Virus record (IMG/VR): IMGVR_UViG_3300033233_000017
Location: 38,727-102,726 of that record
Length of the DNA: 64,000 bases
Strand: one strand, 5' to 3'
Source: a virus
Shown here: positions 7,801 through 16,374 of the stretch, in pieces
Layout: each line of letters begins with the position of its first letter
Numbering within the stretch: position 1 is the first letter of the stretch
Position numbers and translations under genes: made by a program
The notes under the pieces: generated by a model
What the model saw: only the letters and a program-made list of their open reading frames with translations
Databases searched by the model: none
What the model was told of the DNA's origin: nothing

Positions 7801-10800
7801 GGTATGGATCGGCACCCCGGTGATCTCCGCCACTTTTTCAGCGTCGTTCCCGAAGAACTCGATGTAGTCTCCGTAGATGGAGCCGGTCAACGTCTGCTGC
7901 TTACGCCCGGTCGATTCGAACTTTCCGCCGCTCGCCTCCGATGCCAGATACTCCCTCAATGCGTCCTGCTCGTCCACGCCGTAATACGCGCCGACGTCCA
8001 TCTTTTTCGACTCGCCCTGTACGATGCTGGACAGGGTTTTCATCTTCTCGGAGAAGACTTTGGCATTCCATCGGTCGATGGGGGTGTCTGCAAACAGGTA
8101 AAAGACGCGGCCCTTGGACTCGGTAGTCATGCGCCAGATGCGGCCCAGTAATTGCACATTGGACATCGCATCGAACTCAGGCGTCATCACGACCACCGTG
8201 CGCGGGTGTTTCCCGGTAGTGTCGTCCAGATTGATACCGGTGCCACCCGATTTCGCGGTAGCGATCACGATGTCGGCTTCGTTGTCCTGGAAACGGCGCA
8301 TAGCCTCTGCGCCCTTCTCTTCCGCGCCTCCGTGGAGTTCCGCGATCCGGCTCGGGTCGATCCCGGCCTTGATGAGTTCCGCCTTGAGCGTCTTCGCGGT
8401 GCCTTCGGAGGAGTAGATCACTTCTTCCCACTCGTCCACGACCTCGCCATACTGGTTGCGGAGCTTGTGCTTGTTCTTAACGTCAGAGCGATTCACCCGG
8501 CTCGTGAAGATGATGACCTTGCGACCTTCGGCTAGTTCCTTCTGCGCCAGTTTGATGGTGCTCGCCACTTTGAACGGTTCCTGCTGGCGGCGCAGGTGCA
8601 TCAGGCGCACAGCCGGATTTGGCGTCATCATCGCTTTGTCGATGAAGTCCAGGTCCGCCTTGCCCTCTGCGGGGAGTACCATGTTCAGAGCGTGGATGTC
8701 GAGACCGTCAAGGGAAATCTCCTCTTTGCGCATCTTGCCCTGCTCGATCATGCGACCGAACAGCGCGGTGAAGTTCTTGCGGACTTGCGCCGGGGTGAAC
8801 CCTTTTCGAATCTCCCAACGGGTAAATGTCTGTCCCTTGGAGTTCTCGTGTTCCACCAACTCCATGCCCAGTTTGGCGATGGCGGCAGCTTCCGACTGGC
8901 CTTCCAGGATGCCGATGCGCTTCAGATAACCGATGTGATAGGGTTTGTCGGCAGGCGTGGCGGTGAGGAATAGGACGCCGTGGGCATCGTCGGCCAACCG
9001 GGTGATGATCCCAGAGCGGGCAGACGATCCGATGTTCTTGGCCGCGTGTGACTCTTCGCTAATAAACACCGTGTTCTTGTCCACGGGAGCGGTGCCGCAC
9101 TTCTCGTACGTGGAGATGTAGAACTTTCCCGGCTCAAACTTAGTGATGCCCTCGTGGTAGCGGATCGGGGCGATGCCGTACTCTTTGAGCCAGAATTCGT
9201 AGGAGCCCGTGGGCCAATCCGAGTTCGGTTTGGGGAACTTGAATACCTCTGCCGGACCGGCCAGAAAGACGGCTTTTCCTTGATCGAGGAAATACTTGGC
9301 GACGGCGGCGGAGGCCGGCGTCTTGCCGGAACCCGTGCCGCCCGCGTTCAACATCCCTCCGCCAGTCTCGATCTCCTTGGCGGCGGCGGCGGCGGCTTGT
9401 TCTTGATGCGGAGCCAGCGTTGCGGTCTTTGGCTTCGGAACGCTGGAAGCGCCCAGAGTCGGAGGGTTCCCGACCGTGATTATTTGCTTGGATATTTTTC
9501 CAGTTGGAAGTTCTTGTGAGCGTCCGGATGCTGCTTCATTATTTGCAGCATGTCCATCAGCGCCAGATCCTCCATGGAGGGGCCTTCCGAGTCCCAGATC
9601 TGCTCCGGCGTTGGGTTGCGGATGACCCGGACCTGCTCCTGTGGCTGGCTTGGCGGTTCCGAGCGTGGGCGGTGCGACCGGGGCGGATTGGGCATTTTCA
9701 GCATATTTGGCCTTCAGGTCTGGAAACGCTGCGAGGTGGCGCTGGAGGCGCTCATCCCCGAGCGAAACCTGCTTACTTTCGATGATACTCTCGATCTGTT
9801 GCTTGTACCATCCCTTAAAGAAGTCCTGAAACTCCTCGATGTCGGACTTCGACATCGAGGCAGGGAATTCAAACGGAGGCGGTTCACCCCCCCCGTTCTG
9901 CTGGAAGTTGCCTACTTTTTTTTTAGCCTTCGCCGCTTGGAACTGTTCCAGCGCCTTCGCCATGACTTCATCCGGGGTCATGTCGAGGATGGTCTTGGGG
10001 GCATCGTTGCCCGAGCGGGGAGCCTCTTTCTTAGGCGGTTCTGCGGGTTGGATCACCTCCTTCGAGGCTGGCCCGCTCGGGACTTTCTGGGACGCCTTCG
10101 GCGGCGCTGCTACCGCAGGCGCAAGGGCTTTGAGAATAGCTGAGACGTGGGCATCAGCGATGCGTTCCGCATTTTTCGCACCTTCTTCGGTGAATGACGC
10201 TACTCCCGCACGCTCCATCTCCGCTCGGACCAACTGGCGCTGGTCATAGCGCGGGTTGCCAAAATGCTTCGCGGTCTTCTCCGTGGGCCACTTATCTACG
10301 GGGATGGTGATAGTCGGATAGGTCTTTCCCGCTAACCTAAGACTTCCCGTGATGACACCATTCGCAACCTTGATTGTGACTGGGAAATCGCGAACAGACT
10401 TGTCTGTGACCTTAACTGGTACTGCCTTCGCAGGCTTGGGTGGTCCCGCTACCGATGGCTTGGCATTCTCAGGCGCGGGTGGCTCTTTCGAGTAGATCGG
10501 CTTTACCACCAACTCCCCGCTCAGTTCGGGACTCTTCGCCTCAATCGGATTGTCGATGGCGAATGCGGACGCTTCTGTTCTCGCTCGGAGAACCTCCGTT
10601 CCGCTCTGTTGGTTGCTCGCTTCAAACCGCACAACCCGGTCCATAGATGGGTGAATCAGTACCGCGCCGTTCTCCGTTTCGGCACGCAGCCATCCGGTTG
10701 GTTTGCCGTGAATATCCAGAGATGAGGTCGCGCGATCCCGAAGAATCTCGATGGGGTCAACATATCGACCCAGAACTTCCTTGGCAGTCCCGTCCTTCCG

Positions 10801-13800
10801 CCCTGATTTGACGCTGGGAGGCTCGATTGATTTCGGGGATGGATTCGGCGTCTCGGTTGGTGAGAGATCCAGCGCTTGCTGCGGTTGTTCGTCGATGGGC
10901 TTACCGGAGAAGAGGGCGCTGCCCTCCATGTCCGGAGCGGCCACTCCCTGCTTGGCGTTTAACTCTGCTTCGAGTTGGGCTTTTTGGATGGAGGCTGATC
11001 GGGACTCATTGGCGCGTGCGTTTTCTGTGGCGACAGCTTCGGGGTTCCTTCCGAAGAGATCTCCCACCCCGGAGCCAGTCCCAGTTTCACTGCTCGGACT
11101 ATCGACGCCAGCACTTGTTCCTTTTCCTCCGCTGAGAGTTTCTTGTAGGGCCTCTCGGACGCGCTCATAAGTCCGGGCGCGGACTTCGGCTGGTTTTCCG
11201 CCTTCGGCAAGTTCACGTGCTCCCTCCTGCAATGCTTCGTTGATGGGGCCGGCGCTGTAGGCTAGTCTACCGTATAGCTCCTGCGCTTGCCGCGCCGATT
11301 GCGCGACTTCGGCGTTCTTGTCGGTTTGGATGACGTTACCGGATTCGCTCAACCGCTTCGCAGACGCTTCCGAGGAGACCGCGCCGAACAGTTTCTTCTC
11401 CTGCAAGATGCGCTGCTTGACGTAATCTGATAATCCAGCCATCTCGGGAAGGAGATTCACCGTGGCCTCTTCCGTCCCGAACAAGGTCTCTTCCGACTTC
11501 GTTTTCTTGGGCGCACCTTTGGCGAGTTTGATCAGCTCGACCAATCCCCGATTGGTGACGTCGGGACGCTCGGACAGTAGCTTTACCAACGCTTCCTGCG
11601 CCGGATGGTTGTCTCCCAACATGTTCCCGATGATGACGCCGCGCGCCACTGTGATCTCTTCGTCCACGATCTGACGGAATATGGGGTCGGTCAACTTCGA
11701 GAGCGCCATGCCCTCGCCTGCTTTGGACTCGCGCAGGGTTAGACCGCGCTGCGCTAGGTCCGCTGGCGTCAGGTTCGAGTCGCGGAACAGTTTCGCGGCG
11801 TCTATGGCGCTTCCGCGCCCTTCTCCGATATTCATGAGCGCCCCGGCGACACGCGCCGCTTGCGGCGTCTTCGCGTCGTCGAGGTACTGCGCCCGCATGT
11901 TCTCTACTCCGAGGCGCTTGGCAAGTTGCAACCGATGATGCCCGTTTACCACGAAGGTCTTCTTCGCTACCGGGTCCCACCATAGCCAGATTGTGCCAGC
12001 TTGCTTGGGGTCCCAGACCGAGACGTCCCGCAGTAGGTCCGTGGTGCCGCCTTGCCCGATGGCGTCCATCTTGTACTGAAAGCGATTCGGATCGGCTTCG
12101 ATGTCCGCCGTGGGCACGATCACCGAGTCCTGATCGGATGGATATGCCGGACGTCCGTTCGGAAGCTTGGAAGTAGGCGTTGCGGTAGGCGCTACAACCG
12201 GCGCTACAACCGGCGCTACAACCGGGGCTACAACCGGGGCCGCTGGAGCGGGAGGAATAGTTTGGGCAACAGGAGCGGCGGCGGGGGGAACGCCGATGCC
12301 GCTGGAGGCGGGAGCGGCGATGCTAGTGCTGCCCAAGGCCGGGGGTTCGGAGGCTGCGCGGATCTGGAGTTCCCGTTGAGGTGGCTCGGCCCCCTGCGGG
12401 GACATCACCACGCGACGTTGATCTTGCCGCAGTTGTTCGAGTTGCAGATTAAGAGTATCCGGAGTCTCCGGAGTGGTGGAAAGCGCGGCGCTCTTGGGAG
12501 CAGCAGCGGGCGGTTCCGCAACCGGAATTCCCATGTCCGTCAGGACCGCCTTGTAAGCGCTCTGCGCTCCCAAGCTTTCCGCGCCGTGCAGGGCGACTTC
12601 GTAGCGATAGCGCAGGCCCAACGGTAGACCGTCGATAGTGGCCTGAATCTGCTGCTGGATCGCGTCGTGCTGTTGCCGCAGTTCTGGCAGGTTGGTCACG
12701 GCACCACGCCGCAATGTTCCTTCGCGGATCTGCTCAGACAGCGGTTGCGCCTGGGCTTCCAGCGCCGCGATCTTCGCCTGGACTTCCTGTACCTGCGGAT
12801 CAGCCTTGGCGTTTGGCGTAGCCTGCGGTTCCGGTTGCTTGCTCACCACCTCAAACGATTTCACTTCCGGCGCTCGTGGCGTGGAGATCGGCGGCATCGG
12901 GATCGCCGGTCGCGCTGCTTCCGCAGTGGCGGGAGCGGCAGGCGGCGGAGATACCACCTCGAATGGCTTTACCACGGGACGGTGAGCTACCAGGAGCGGA
13001 GTTCCTGCCGCTCCTGGTAGAAGCGGTGTCCCTGCGGGCGCGGACGGCATGGCGGGCTCCGGAGTCGCCGTCTGCGGCTCTCCTGCCGGTGGGAGCATGT
13101 TGAGGTTTTCCGGACGCCGCGCGGTGGGCCTTCCTATTCCCCGCGTGGGCACCCCTTCCATCACCACGCCAGCGGCAATCGAGGCTGGCAGTAGCAGGTT
13201 CAGCGCCGTCTCGATGTCTTTCTGGTACGACTCCAGTTCCTTTCCTTGGCCCTTCAGCGCCTTGGACTGCCGGCGCGCTTCGATCCCGCCTTCGAGTCCC
13301 ATGGCGGTGAAAGCCACCTGGGGACCGCGCCTCAGAGCTTCGTAGATGGCGTCCCGCACAATGGGGACACGGTTCAGGGTTGCAGCAACACGTGGAGCTT
13401 GTACCAGTTTCCCCAGTGCGCCAACTACGCCGGTCGCGGCAAGCATGGAGGCAAGGCCGTCCGCTGATACGAACCCGAGCGCCGTGCCGAGGAACGCGTT
13501 GCGCCACGCTTCCGGCTTCGTCTTGGGCGCGGGAAGGTATCCACCATAGCCACTCCACGCGCCTTCCATGACTTTCTGCGCTTCGGGAGATCCGAGGTCA
13601 GCCTTTCCCCACTCCGCGCCGGAGAGCGCCACACCTTTCTCGCGGGCGGGCATTTGCGCGAAACCTTCGACCGACTGCTGGATACGCTGCTGTACGCCAG
13701 GGTCGAGCATGGCGTCCTGCGGCGGCGCGGGCACCTTGGGCGGGTTCGCCGCGATCTGACGCGCGCCTTCCGAAATCTGCGTGTCCGCGTTGGCGTATGC

Positions 13801-14181
13801 CTGCGCCAAGGGGATCGGAGGTTGCGCGCCGGGAACTCCAGGAGCCTTCGGAACACCGAAACTACCGGAAGTGAGACGCCCGATCTCGTCGCTGGCCTGC
13901 TTCTTCGAGAGCTTCGGCGGCGCGGGTGGCGCGGGTGGCTCCATGCTCACCGCGACCGGAGCAGTTGGCGCGGGAGTATGCGCGCGTACGTTGAGTTCCT
14001 GCTGTGCTTCGGGAAACTTACTGAACCAGAGTTGCCGTTTGGCCTCTTGGGGAAGATCAATGGCGTCGAACGAGTCGATGAATTGTCGGCGGTCCTGCGC
14101 TCCGTAGAACGCTTTCCAGGCTTGGTCCTTGACCTCCATCGGAACCGCTGTACTGTCCAGGATCGACTTGATATCGGGCAT
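4834..14181 (-). CDS. Giant polyvalent virion/ejection protein (ParB-like, SF2 helicase, 2H phosphoesterase, ART-like, zincin)
   Basis: The 3,115-residue protein is a chain of domains joined by Pro/Ala/Gly linkers. In order: an N-terminal helical segment; a hydrophobic stretch near 225-262; a ParB/sulfiredoxin-like domain at about 686-800 with VVNGHHRLQLAKRLG; an SF2 helicase at about 1590-2050 with Walker A GGTGSGKT (1614), an EESH box, TATP (1740) and QLLGRIWR (2010); a 2H phosphoesterase with two PHVTV motifs (2232, 2308); an ADP-ribosyltransferase-like segment (VYRGS, GLTFFSD) near 2375; a polyvalent-protein-associated region with SGMASFYDKILPAYANKY near 2731; and a zincin with HEIQH at 2950. 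Polyvalent proteins are thought to be ejected with the phage DNA to protect it early. It is last in the late operon, beside the ejection proteins. Catalytic activity of each domain is inferred. Confidence 0.9.
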   Translation of the reverse strand: MPDIKSILDSTAVPMEVKDQAWKAFYGAQDRRQFIDSFDAIDLPQEAKRQLWFSKFPEAQQELNVRAHTPAPTAPVAVSMEPPAPPAPPKLSKKQASDEIGRLTSGSFGVPKAPGVPGAQPPIPLAQAYANADTQISEGARQIAANPPKVPAPPQDAMLDPGVQQRIQQSVEGFAQMPAREKGVALSGAEWGKADLGSPEAQKVMEGAWSGYGGYLPAPKTKPEAWRNAFLGTALGFVSADGLASMLAATGVVGALGKLVQAPRVAATLNRVPIVRDAIYEALRRGPQVAFTAMGLEGGIEARRQSKALKGQGKELESYQKDIETALNLLLPASIAAGVVMEGVPTRGIGRPTARRPENLNMLPPAGEPQTATPEPAMPSAPAGTPLLPGAAGTPLLVAHRPVVKPFEVVSPPPAAPATAEAARPAIPMPPISTPRAPEVKSFEVVSKQPEPQATPNAKADPQVQEVQAKIAALEAQAQPLSEQIREGTLRRGAVTNLPELRQQHDAIQQQIQATIDGLPLGLRYRYEVALHGAESLGAQSAYKAVLTDMGIPVAEPPAAAPKSAALSTTPETPDTLNLQLEQLRQDQRRVVMSPQGAEPPQRELQIRAASEPPALGSTSIAAPASSGIGVPPAAAPVAQTIPPAPAAPVVAPVVAPVVAPVVAPTATPTSKLPNGRPAYPSDQDSVIVPTADIEADPNRFQYKMDAIGQGGTTDLLRDVSVWDPKQAGTIWLWWDPVAKKTFVVNGHHRLQLAKRLGVENMRAQYLDDAKTPQAARVAGALMNIGEGRGSAIDAAKLFRDSNLTPADLAQRGLTLRESKAGEGMALSKLTDPIFRQIVDEEITVARGVIIGNMLGDNHPAQEALVKLLSERPDVTNRGLVELIKLAKGAPKKTKSEETLFGTEEATVNLLPEMAGLSDYVKQRILQEKKLFGAVSSEASAKRLSESGNVIQTDKNAEVAQSARQAQELYGRLAYSAGPINEALQEGARELAEGGKPAEVRARTYERVREALQETLSGGKGTSAGVDSPSSETGTGSGVGDLFGRNPEAVATENARANESRSASIQKAQLEAELNAKQGVAAPDMEGSALFSGKPIDEQPQQALDLSPTETPNPSPKSIEPPSVKSGRKDGTAKEVLGRYVDPIEILRDRATSSLDIHGKPTGWLRAETENGAVLIHPSMDRVVRFEASNQQSGTEVLRARTEASAFAIDNPIEAKSPELSGELVVKPIYSKEPPAPENAKPSVAGPPKPAKAVPVKVTDKSVRDFPVTIKVANGVITGSLRLAGKTYPTITIPVDKWPTEKTAKHFGNPRYDQRQLVRAEMERAGVASFTEEGAKNAERIADAHVSAILKALAPAVAAPPKASQKVPSGPASKEVIQPAEPPKKEAPRSGNDAPKTILDMTPDEVMAKALEQFQAAKAKKKVGNFQQNGGGEPPPFEFPASMSKSDIEEFQDFFKGWYKQQIESIIESKQVSLGDERLQRHLAAFPDLKAKYAENAQSAPVAPPTLGTAKPATGAGPGHPQPNAGADLGLGRPLHGGSGADGHAANNEAASGRSQELPTGKISKQIITVGNPPTLGASSVPKPKTATLAPHQEQAAAAAAKEIETGGGMLNAGGTGSGKTPASAAVAKYFLDQGKAVFLAGPAEVFKFPKPNSDWPTGSYEFWLKEYGIAPIRYHEGITKFEPGKFYISTYEKCGTAPVDKNTVFISEESHAAKNIGSSARSGIITRLADDAHGVLFLTATPADKPYHIGYLKRIGILEGQSEAAAIAKLGMELVEHENSKGQTFTRWEIRKGFTPAQVRKNFTALFGRMIEQGKMRKEEISLDGLDIHALNMVLPAEGKADLDFIDKAMMTPNPAVRLMHLRRQQEPFKVASTIKLAQKELAEGRKVIIFTSRVNRSDVKNKHKLRNQYGEVVDEWEEVIYSSEGTAKTLKAELIKAGIDPSRIAELHGGAEEKGAEAMRRFQDNEADIVIATAKSGGTGINLDDTTGKHPRTVVVMTPEFDAMSNVQLLGRIWRMTTESKGRVFYLFADTPIDRWNAKVFSEKMKTLSSIVQGESKKMDVGAYYGVDEQDALREYLASEASGGKFESTGRKQQTLTGSIYGDYIEFFGNDAEKVAEITGVPIHTAKNGKVIAGFPQSEQQKYGDMLSDAGIKLGTKFRDSQSMWHRRTRTPPRFQRTGEPPSKEMESEPWRHEFSSTQVNLPASLASKVKAEAAKIPGRDLAANGRETEPHVTVKYGLHTSDPAKVRALLANEPPVTVKLGKTSLSQNDDADVVKIDVDSPDLRRLNKKISGALEVTDTHPTYKPHVTVAYVKPGRGEQYAGSAALDGKNVTIDRVKFSGKDGNKVEIPLGGKAYARPSAKEPDTNTAEIAFYGHSRLQDGYVYRGSEGEAELQKILSSGKIESSGETAARLKKTQHAGLTFFSDRPSIATSYIAKPGYLLEVKKTASLVHEGAGEFSSKTPIPASNIARVLRIEHDAEGPYAVDVTNEVMKSPTSARIQETPKPPVRGPSFQKTTEAVEEPPQLAPMWFSPTAKALEAKMPAAASAEQVTNIVRQFGKADEAKWTGLDDWLESKKGQKVSKAEVLDYLKQNAVEVKEITHSPAGGKTGPEWAEEARRLEREAQWRQRNGAPAAEVQQIWDQHAEAVRHYEQAERYDLSKQIDSVLARKQSDGKFTLSYTPKGSGDYDIVPGTFEPKDLAEKIVTDAQTKPTGEALEYSGLDLKVGGSGMASFYDKILPAYANKYAKKWGAKVGTVRVPGEDVVGMKGVPARYHELHSLDITPEMRKSVLYEGQPQFQKAGNTAVAEPPKALRAPSGLNDNPVLPTDKPMDIFGKADFRYRDRAGAKPAHLFINDAAMRVLRAAFSHINETPVPSFGGVHITAEDATSLSGLLREDPYPNMTSESRSALIRLADAIDHAINTNDEHGFVMVTTEGQTLASVKGAFRHEIQHRHQAAIGKMFNYESMEIHPLYRRASQRLVERYEYEQDPDTLVREVMADGMSGGYARLGLTLEEDISLMSDMLQKVFEHHGERVYDFYRYASPRVRSGILARQHNVAEGGSEPSQGAGEGAVRKAGSGQPPSRSLSRERAKILRGGNAPDVRFKKVVEPPRK
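4854..5069 (-). CDS. Nested small ORF in +1 frame at 3' end of the polyvalent gene
   Basis: This 71-residue frame lies inside the last 236 bases of the giant gene, same strand, +1 frame. ATG 5069 follows a purine-rich GGAGAGAGGG at ribosome-binding distance. The product is helical and charged (EAVNRAKAQAKEQFAKQARV), unlike the Arg/Gly/Ser-rich tail that the giant frame encodes here. Translation is plausible but unproven; function unknown. A TTG at 5093 would lengthen it by 8 residues. Confidence 0.45.
   Translation of the reverse strand: MISTGMPAQESDPESSQDSITWPKEAVNRAKAQAKEQFAKQARVNHLAEVFQEKGPKSFAEEMRQMYGSKK
6675..6688. repeat. Dispersed palindrome copy, one mismatch
   Basis: GTATGCGCGCAGAC, one base off the consensus in the right arm, inside the polyvalent gene (read as TSARI). 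A right half-site (GCGCGCATAC) follows about 430 bases further on, near 7102-7111. Confidence 0.5.
9480..9704 (-). CDS. Nested small ORF in +1 frame within the polyvalent gene
   Basis: This 74-residue frame overlaps a Gly/Ala/Pro-rich linker of the giant protein just before the helicase. ATG 9704 is preceded by GAAGG at 6 bases. The product looks like an ordinary protein (NPTPEQIWDSEG, MEDLALMDMLQIMKQ). In the giant frame most codons here begin with G or C, as expected if that position serves as the GC-rich third position of the nested frame. That supports real coding in the +1 frame. Function unknown. Confidence 0.45.
   Translation of the reverse strand: MLKMPNPPRSHRPRSEPPSQPQEQVRVIRNPTPEQIWDSEGPSMEDLALMDMLQIMKQHPDAHKNFQLEKYPSK
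10959..11216 (-). CDS. Nested small ORF in +1 frame with strong Shine-Dalgarno
   Basis: This 85-residue frame starts at GTG 11216 after AGGAGGG with a 5-base spacer, the best ribosome-binding site inside the giant gene. The product has a convincing helical core (KKLSAEEKEQVLASIVRAVK) and GC-rich third codon positions; the overlapping giant frame reads a Ser/Gly/Thr-rich linker after the ParB-like region. The combination makes an independently translated nested gene likely. No family recognised. Confidence 0.5.
   Translation of the reverse strand: MNLPKAENQPKSAPGLMSASERPYKKLSAEEKEQVLASIVRAVKLGLAPGWEISSEGTPKLSPQKTHAPMSPDQPPSKKPNSKQS
12188..12235 (-). repeat. 12-bp tandem repeat (four units) in polyvalent linker
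   Basis: Four head-to-tail copies of GGCGCTACAACC (last unit GGGGCTACAACC) encode repeated Val-Val-Ala-Pro in the linker before the ParB-like domain. Probably slippage-prone linker DNA. Confidence 0.85.
13976..13989. repeat. Dispersed palindrome copy (GTATGCGCGCGTAC)
   Basis: Exact consensus copy near the 5' end of the polyvalent gene; read as VRAHT. Confidence 0.8.
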
Positions 14182-14184
14182 GGC

Positions 14185-16365
14185 CTATTGCGCTCCAAAG
14201 GGATCAGGATTGGAATATCGGTCGGTCTGTACGGCTCCTCCGCGCGTCGGCGGCATAGAGACTCCGAAGGCAGGAGGACCGCCCTGCTCAGGCGGAAGTG
14301 CCGCGCCAGATTGGTCCTTCGCCTGAGAGTAACCCTGTTGCGCTTTCTTGTTCGCGTCAGCGGTGCGCAGAGCGGTGGCAATCATCGGTTGCGAGAGTAG
14401 CTTCTGCCCCCACTTGTTGATGAACTGTTTGGACTCCGCCATCCTGCCCTTCTCCGCCAACTGGAGGCCATTGAGAAGTAAGTCGTTTATGACTCTGTTC
14501 TTGGCGCTGTACGCGATGAGCCCAGGGATAAGACCGAACGCCAACCATGCTGGATTGTGGGTAGCGATGGAGGTTCCGGCCATCCCGCCTGAGAATAGGT
14601 TCCCCACGGAGGAGAGCATACTGTACATAGTCTGCGTGCGCGGAGATCCTCCAACTCCCACCCTGCTCAGTGCGTCGGCCAGATCCGAGAGACGCTGCAA
14701 CTCGTTCTGCCCTCCAGGACCGAAGAGGGCCTGGAGCGTGGGCATCCCGACGTCTTCCATGCGTTTCTTCATCCCGATCAGGTAATCCATGGACTGGTTC
14801 GGAGTAGCCTTTGGAACTGAAACTCCGCCTAGAATTTGATCGCGTACGTATTGGTCCTTGAAAATTCCCCACCGCCGTTGAGCCACGGCTTTTTCTGCCG
14901 TAGATCCGTAGCGCATTGGGTACTCGTACAGGGCTTCCCGGACCGCAAATGCTTGGCTCGGGTTGGAGCCCACCATCCCGAGGATGCTTTCGGGGATCTC
15001 CGCCGTCGCCATGCGACTGACGTTACTGCGGCCAAAGATGCCCATGCCCTCCTGGTAGAAGCGGTTGGCGTCCTGCCATTTCCTCAAGGCGTCTTGCGCC
15101 AGCGCGTTCCCGCGTCCGGCTTCCGCCTGAATCGCGTCCGTGATGGCCCCGGTGAATTTCTTCGCCAACCCTTCGGCTTGGTTGGCATCGACGGCGTTGA
15201 GTTCCGGGGTGTACTTCATCAGGCGCGACCGGATCTCTTTCAACTTGTCCAGTTTGACGAAGGGGAGTTGTTCGCCTTCCCCGAGATTCGCCATATCCTC
15301 CAAAAGCTGCTTTGTGTTTGGGCTCAGTGAGAACGACTTAGCGGACCCCTGCGTAGTTTCGGCCAGCCTTTCTTCTGCGGTCAGCATCGCTCTGGCGGTA
15401 TCTCGTAGGTCCCGAACCGGAATCGTCACGTTCGGCGCAATCTCGTCGAATGCCTGATATGCCCGGTCTGCCTGTTTCCGGAATACCTGTTCTCCGACCT
15501 TAATCCCGCGCTGTCCCTGCCGTGCAGCAAGAGCCACCTTCCCCGTAGACCAGGGAGTGATATTCTGCAACTCCTGTTGGACAGCGTTCTCCCCCGCTAC
15601 CATGGATTTAGAGCGGCGTAGATTCGCAATACTTCCTCCCACGAGAGATGTTTCTCCGATATATTGCATCGGTTGGCCGATCTCTCCCGCAATGCTGCCG
15701 GTCGCCAAGGCTGGAGCCGGAACGTTGAGGCTGTACTGATCGCTCATGGCCTTCGCCCCGACGTTCTCAGGACGTTCCGCGCCCGCCCTGAAGATCCCGG
15801 TCGCGCCTTTATGGAGCAACCCTGCCGCCGCGCCGAAACCTGCCTGTTTCGTGCCTTCCCAAGTCGCGGTCTTGATGGCGTCCCACCAACTCTGTGGAGC
15901 ACGCGGACCGCCTAGCGCATACTGCGCGACCTGGTCTATCGCGCTACCAACCGCGCCAAGCGCCACGTCCTTGGCAACTCCCAGTGGGGTGCCTTTGAGA
16001 ATACGTCCCGCGATGGGGATCTTGTTAATGCCAAAACTCCCGATAGTAGTCGCAATATCGGGAGCCGCCGATGCAAAGCCGAGTACTGCGCCGCGCACGT
16101 CAATGGGTTTAGCTTTTTGGTATCCCAGGGACTCGTTCCGCGCCTCCTGGTTCAAAGAAGGAGGTCCTCCGAAGCCACCTGGAGATCCGGGAGCTCCGAT
16201 CAATTGATAGCGGTCTGGGTGGTCCTGAACGAGACGGCCCACCAGTTGGTCATCGGGAAGTTGCGAGACGGGATCGGATTGTCCGGCGCGCTCGCGGTAA
16301 ATCCGCGCCGCGTCCTGGACCGTCCACTTGGTCCCATCCATCTTCTGGAGATAGGGCTCGGCCAT
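14185..16365 (-). CDS. Internal virion/ejection protein, 726 aa
   Basis: The protein opens with a small globular segment (MDGTKWTVQDAARIYRERAG), has Gly/Ala-rich, amphipathic and mildly hydrophobic stretches near residues 90-160 (RGAVLGFASAAPDIATTIG) and near 610-630, a long helical middle (residues 290-470), and a Pro/Gly-rich tail. This composition, with its place between the nozzle/GNAT genes and the giant polyvalent gene, fits podovirus DNA-ejection proteins stored in the capsid and inserted into the host envelope on infection. No enzymatic motif seen. The stop lies 4 bases before the polyvalent ATG, so the two are cotranscribed. Confidence 0.65.
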   Translation of the reverse strand: MAEPYLQKMDGTKWTVQDAARIYRERAGQSDPVSQLPDDQLVGRLVQDHPDRYQLIGAPGSPGGFGGPPSLNQEARNESLGYQKAKPIDVRGAVLGFASAAPDIATTIGSFGINKIPIAGRILKGTPLGVAKDVALGAVGSAIDQVAQYALGGPRAPQSWWDAIKTATWEGTKQAGFGAAAGLLHKGATGIFRAGAERPENVGAKAMSDQYSLNVPAPALATGSIAGEIGQPMQYIGETSLVGGSIANLRRSKSMVAGENAVQQELQNITPWSTGKVALAARQGQRGIKVGEQVFRKQADRAYQAFDEIAPNVTIPVRDLRDTARAMLTAEERLAETTQGSAKSFSLSPNTKQLLEDMANLGEGEQLPFVKLDKLKEIRSRLMKYTPELNAVDANQAEGLAKKFTGAITDAIQAEAGRGNALAQDALRKWQDANRFYQEGMGIFGRSNVSRMATAEIPESILGMVGSNPSQAFAVREALYEYPMRYGSTAEKAVAQRRWGIFKDQYVRDQILGGVSVPKATPNQSMDYLIGMKKRMEDVGMPTLQALFGPGGQNELQRLSDLADALSRVGVGGSPRTQTMYSMLSSVGNLFSGGMAGTSIATHNPAWLAFGLIPGLIAYSAKNRVINDLLLNGLQLAEKGRMAESKQFINKWGQKLLSQPMIATALRTADANKKAQQGYSQAKDQSGAALPPEQGGPPAFGVSMPPTRGGAVQTDRYSNPDPFGAQ

Positions 16366-16374
16366 GGCTTCTCC

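Noticed and set aside
11336-11983. Minus-strand 215-residue Arg-rich frame inside the polyvalent gene
   Set aside because: Arg/Gly-rich composition typical of an out-of-frame reading of GC-rich coding DNA; the overlapping frame carries the ParB-like region.
12851-13558. Minus-strand 235-residue frame inside the polyvalent gene
   Set aside because: Low-complexity Arg/Ala/Gly/His composition, no ribosome-binding site; considered a shadow, unlike the three nested ORFs reported.
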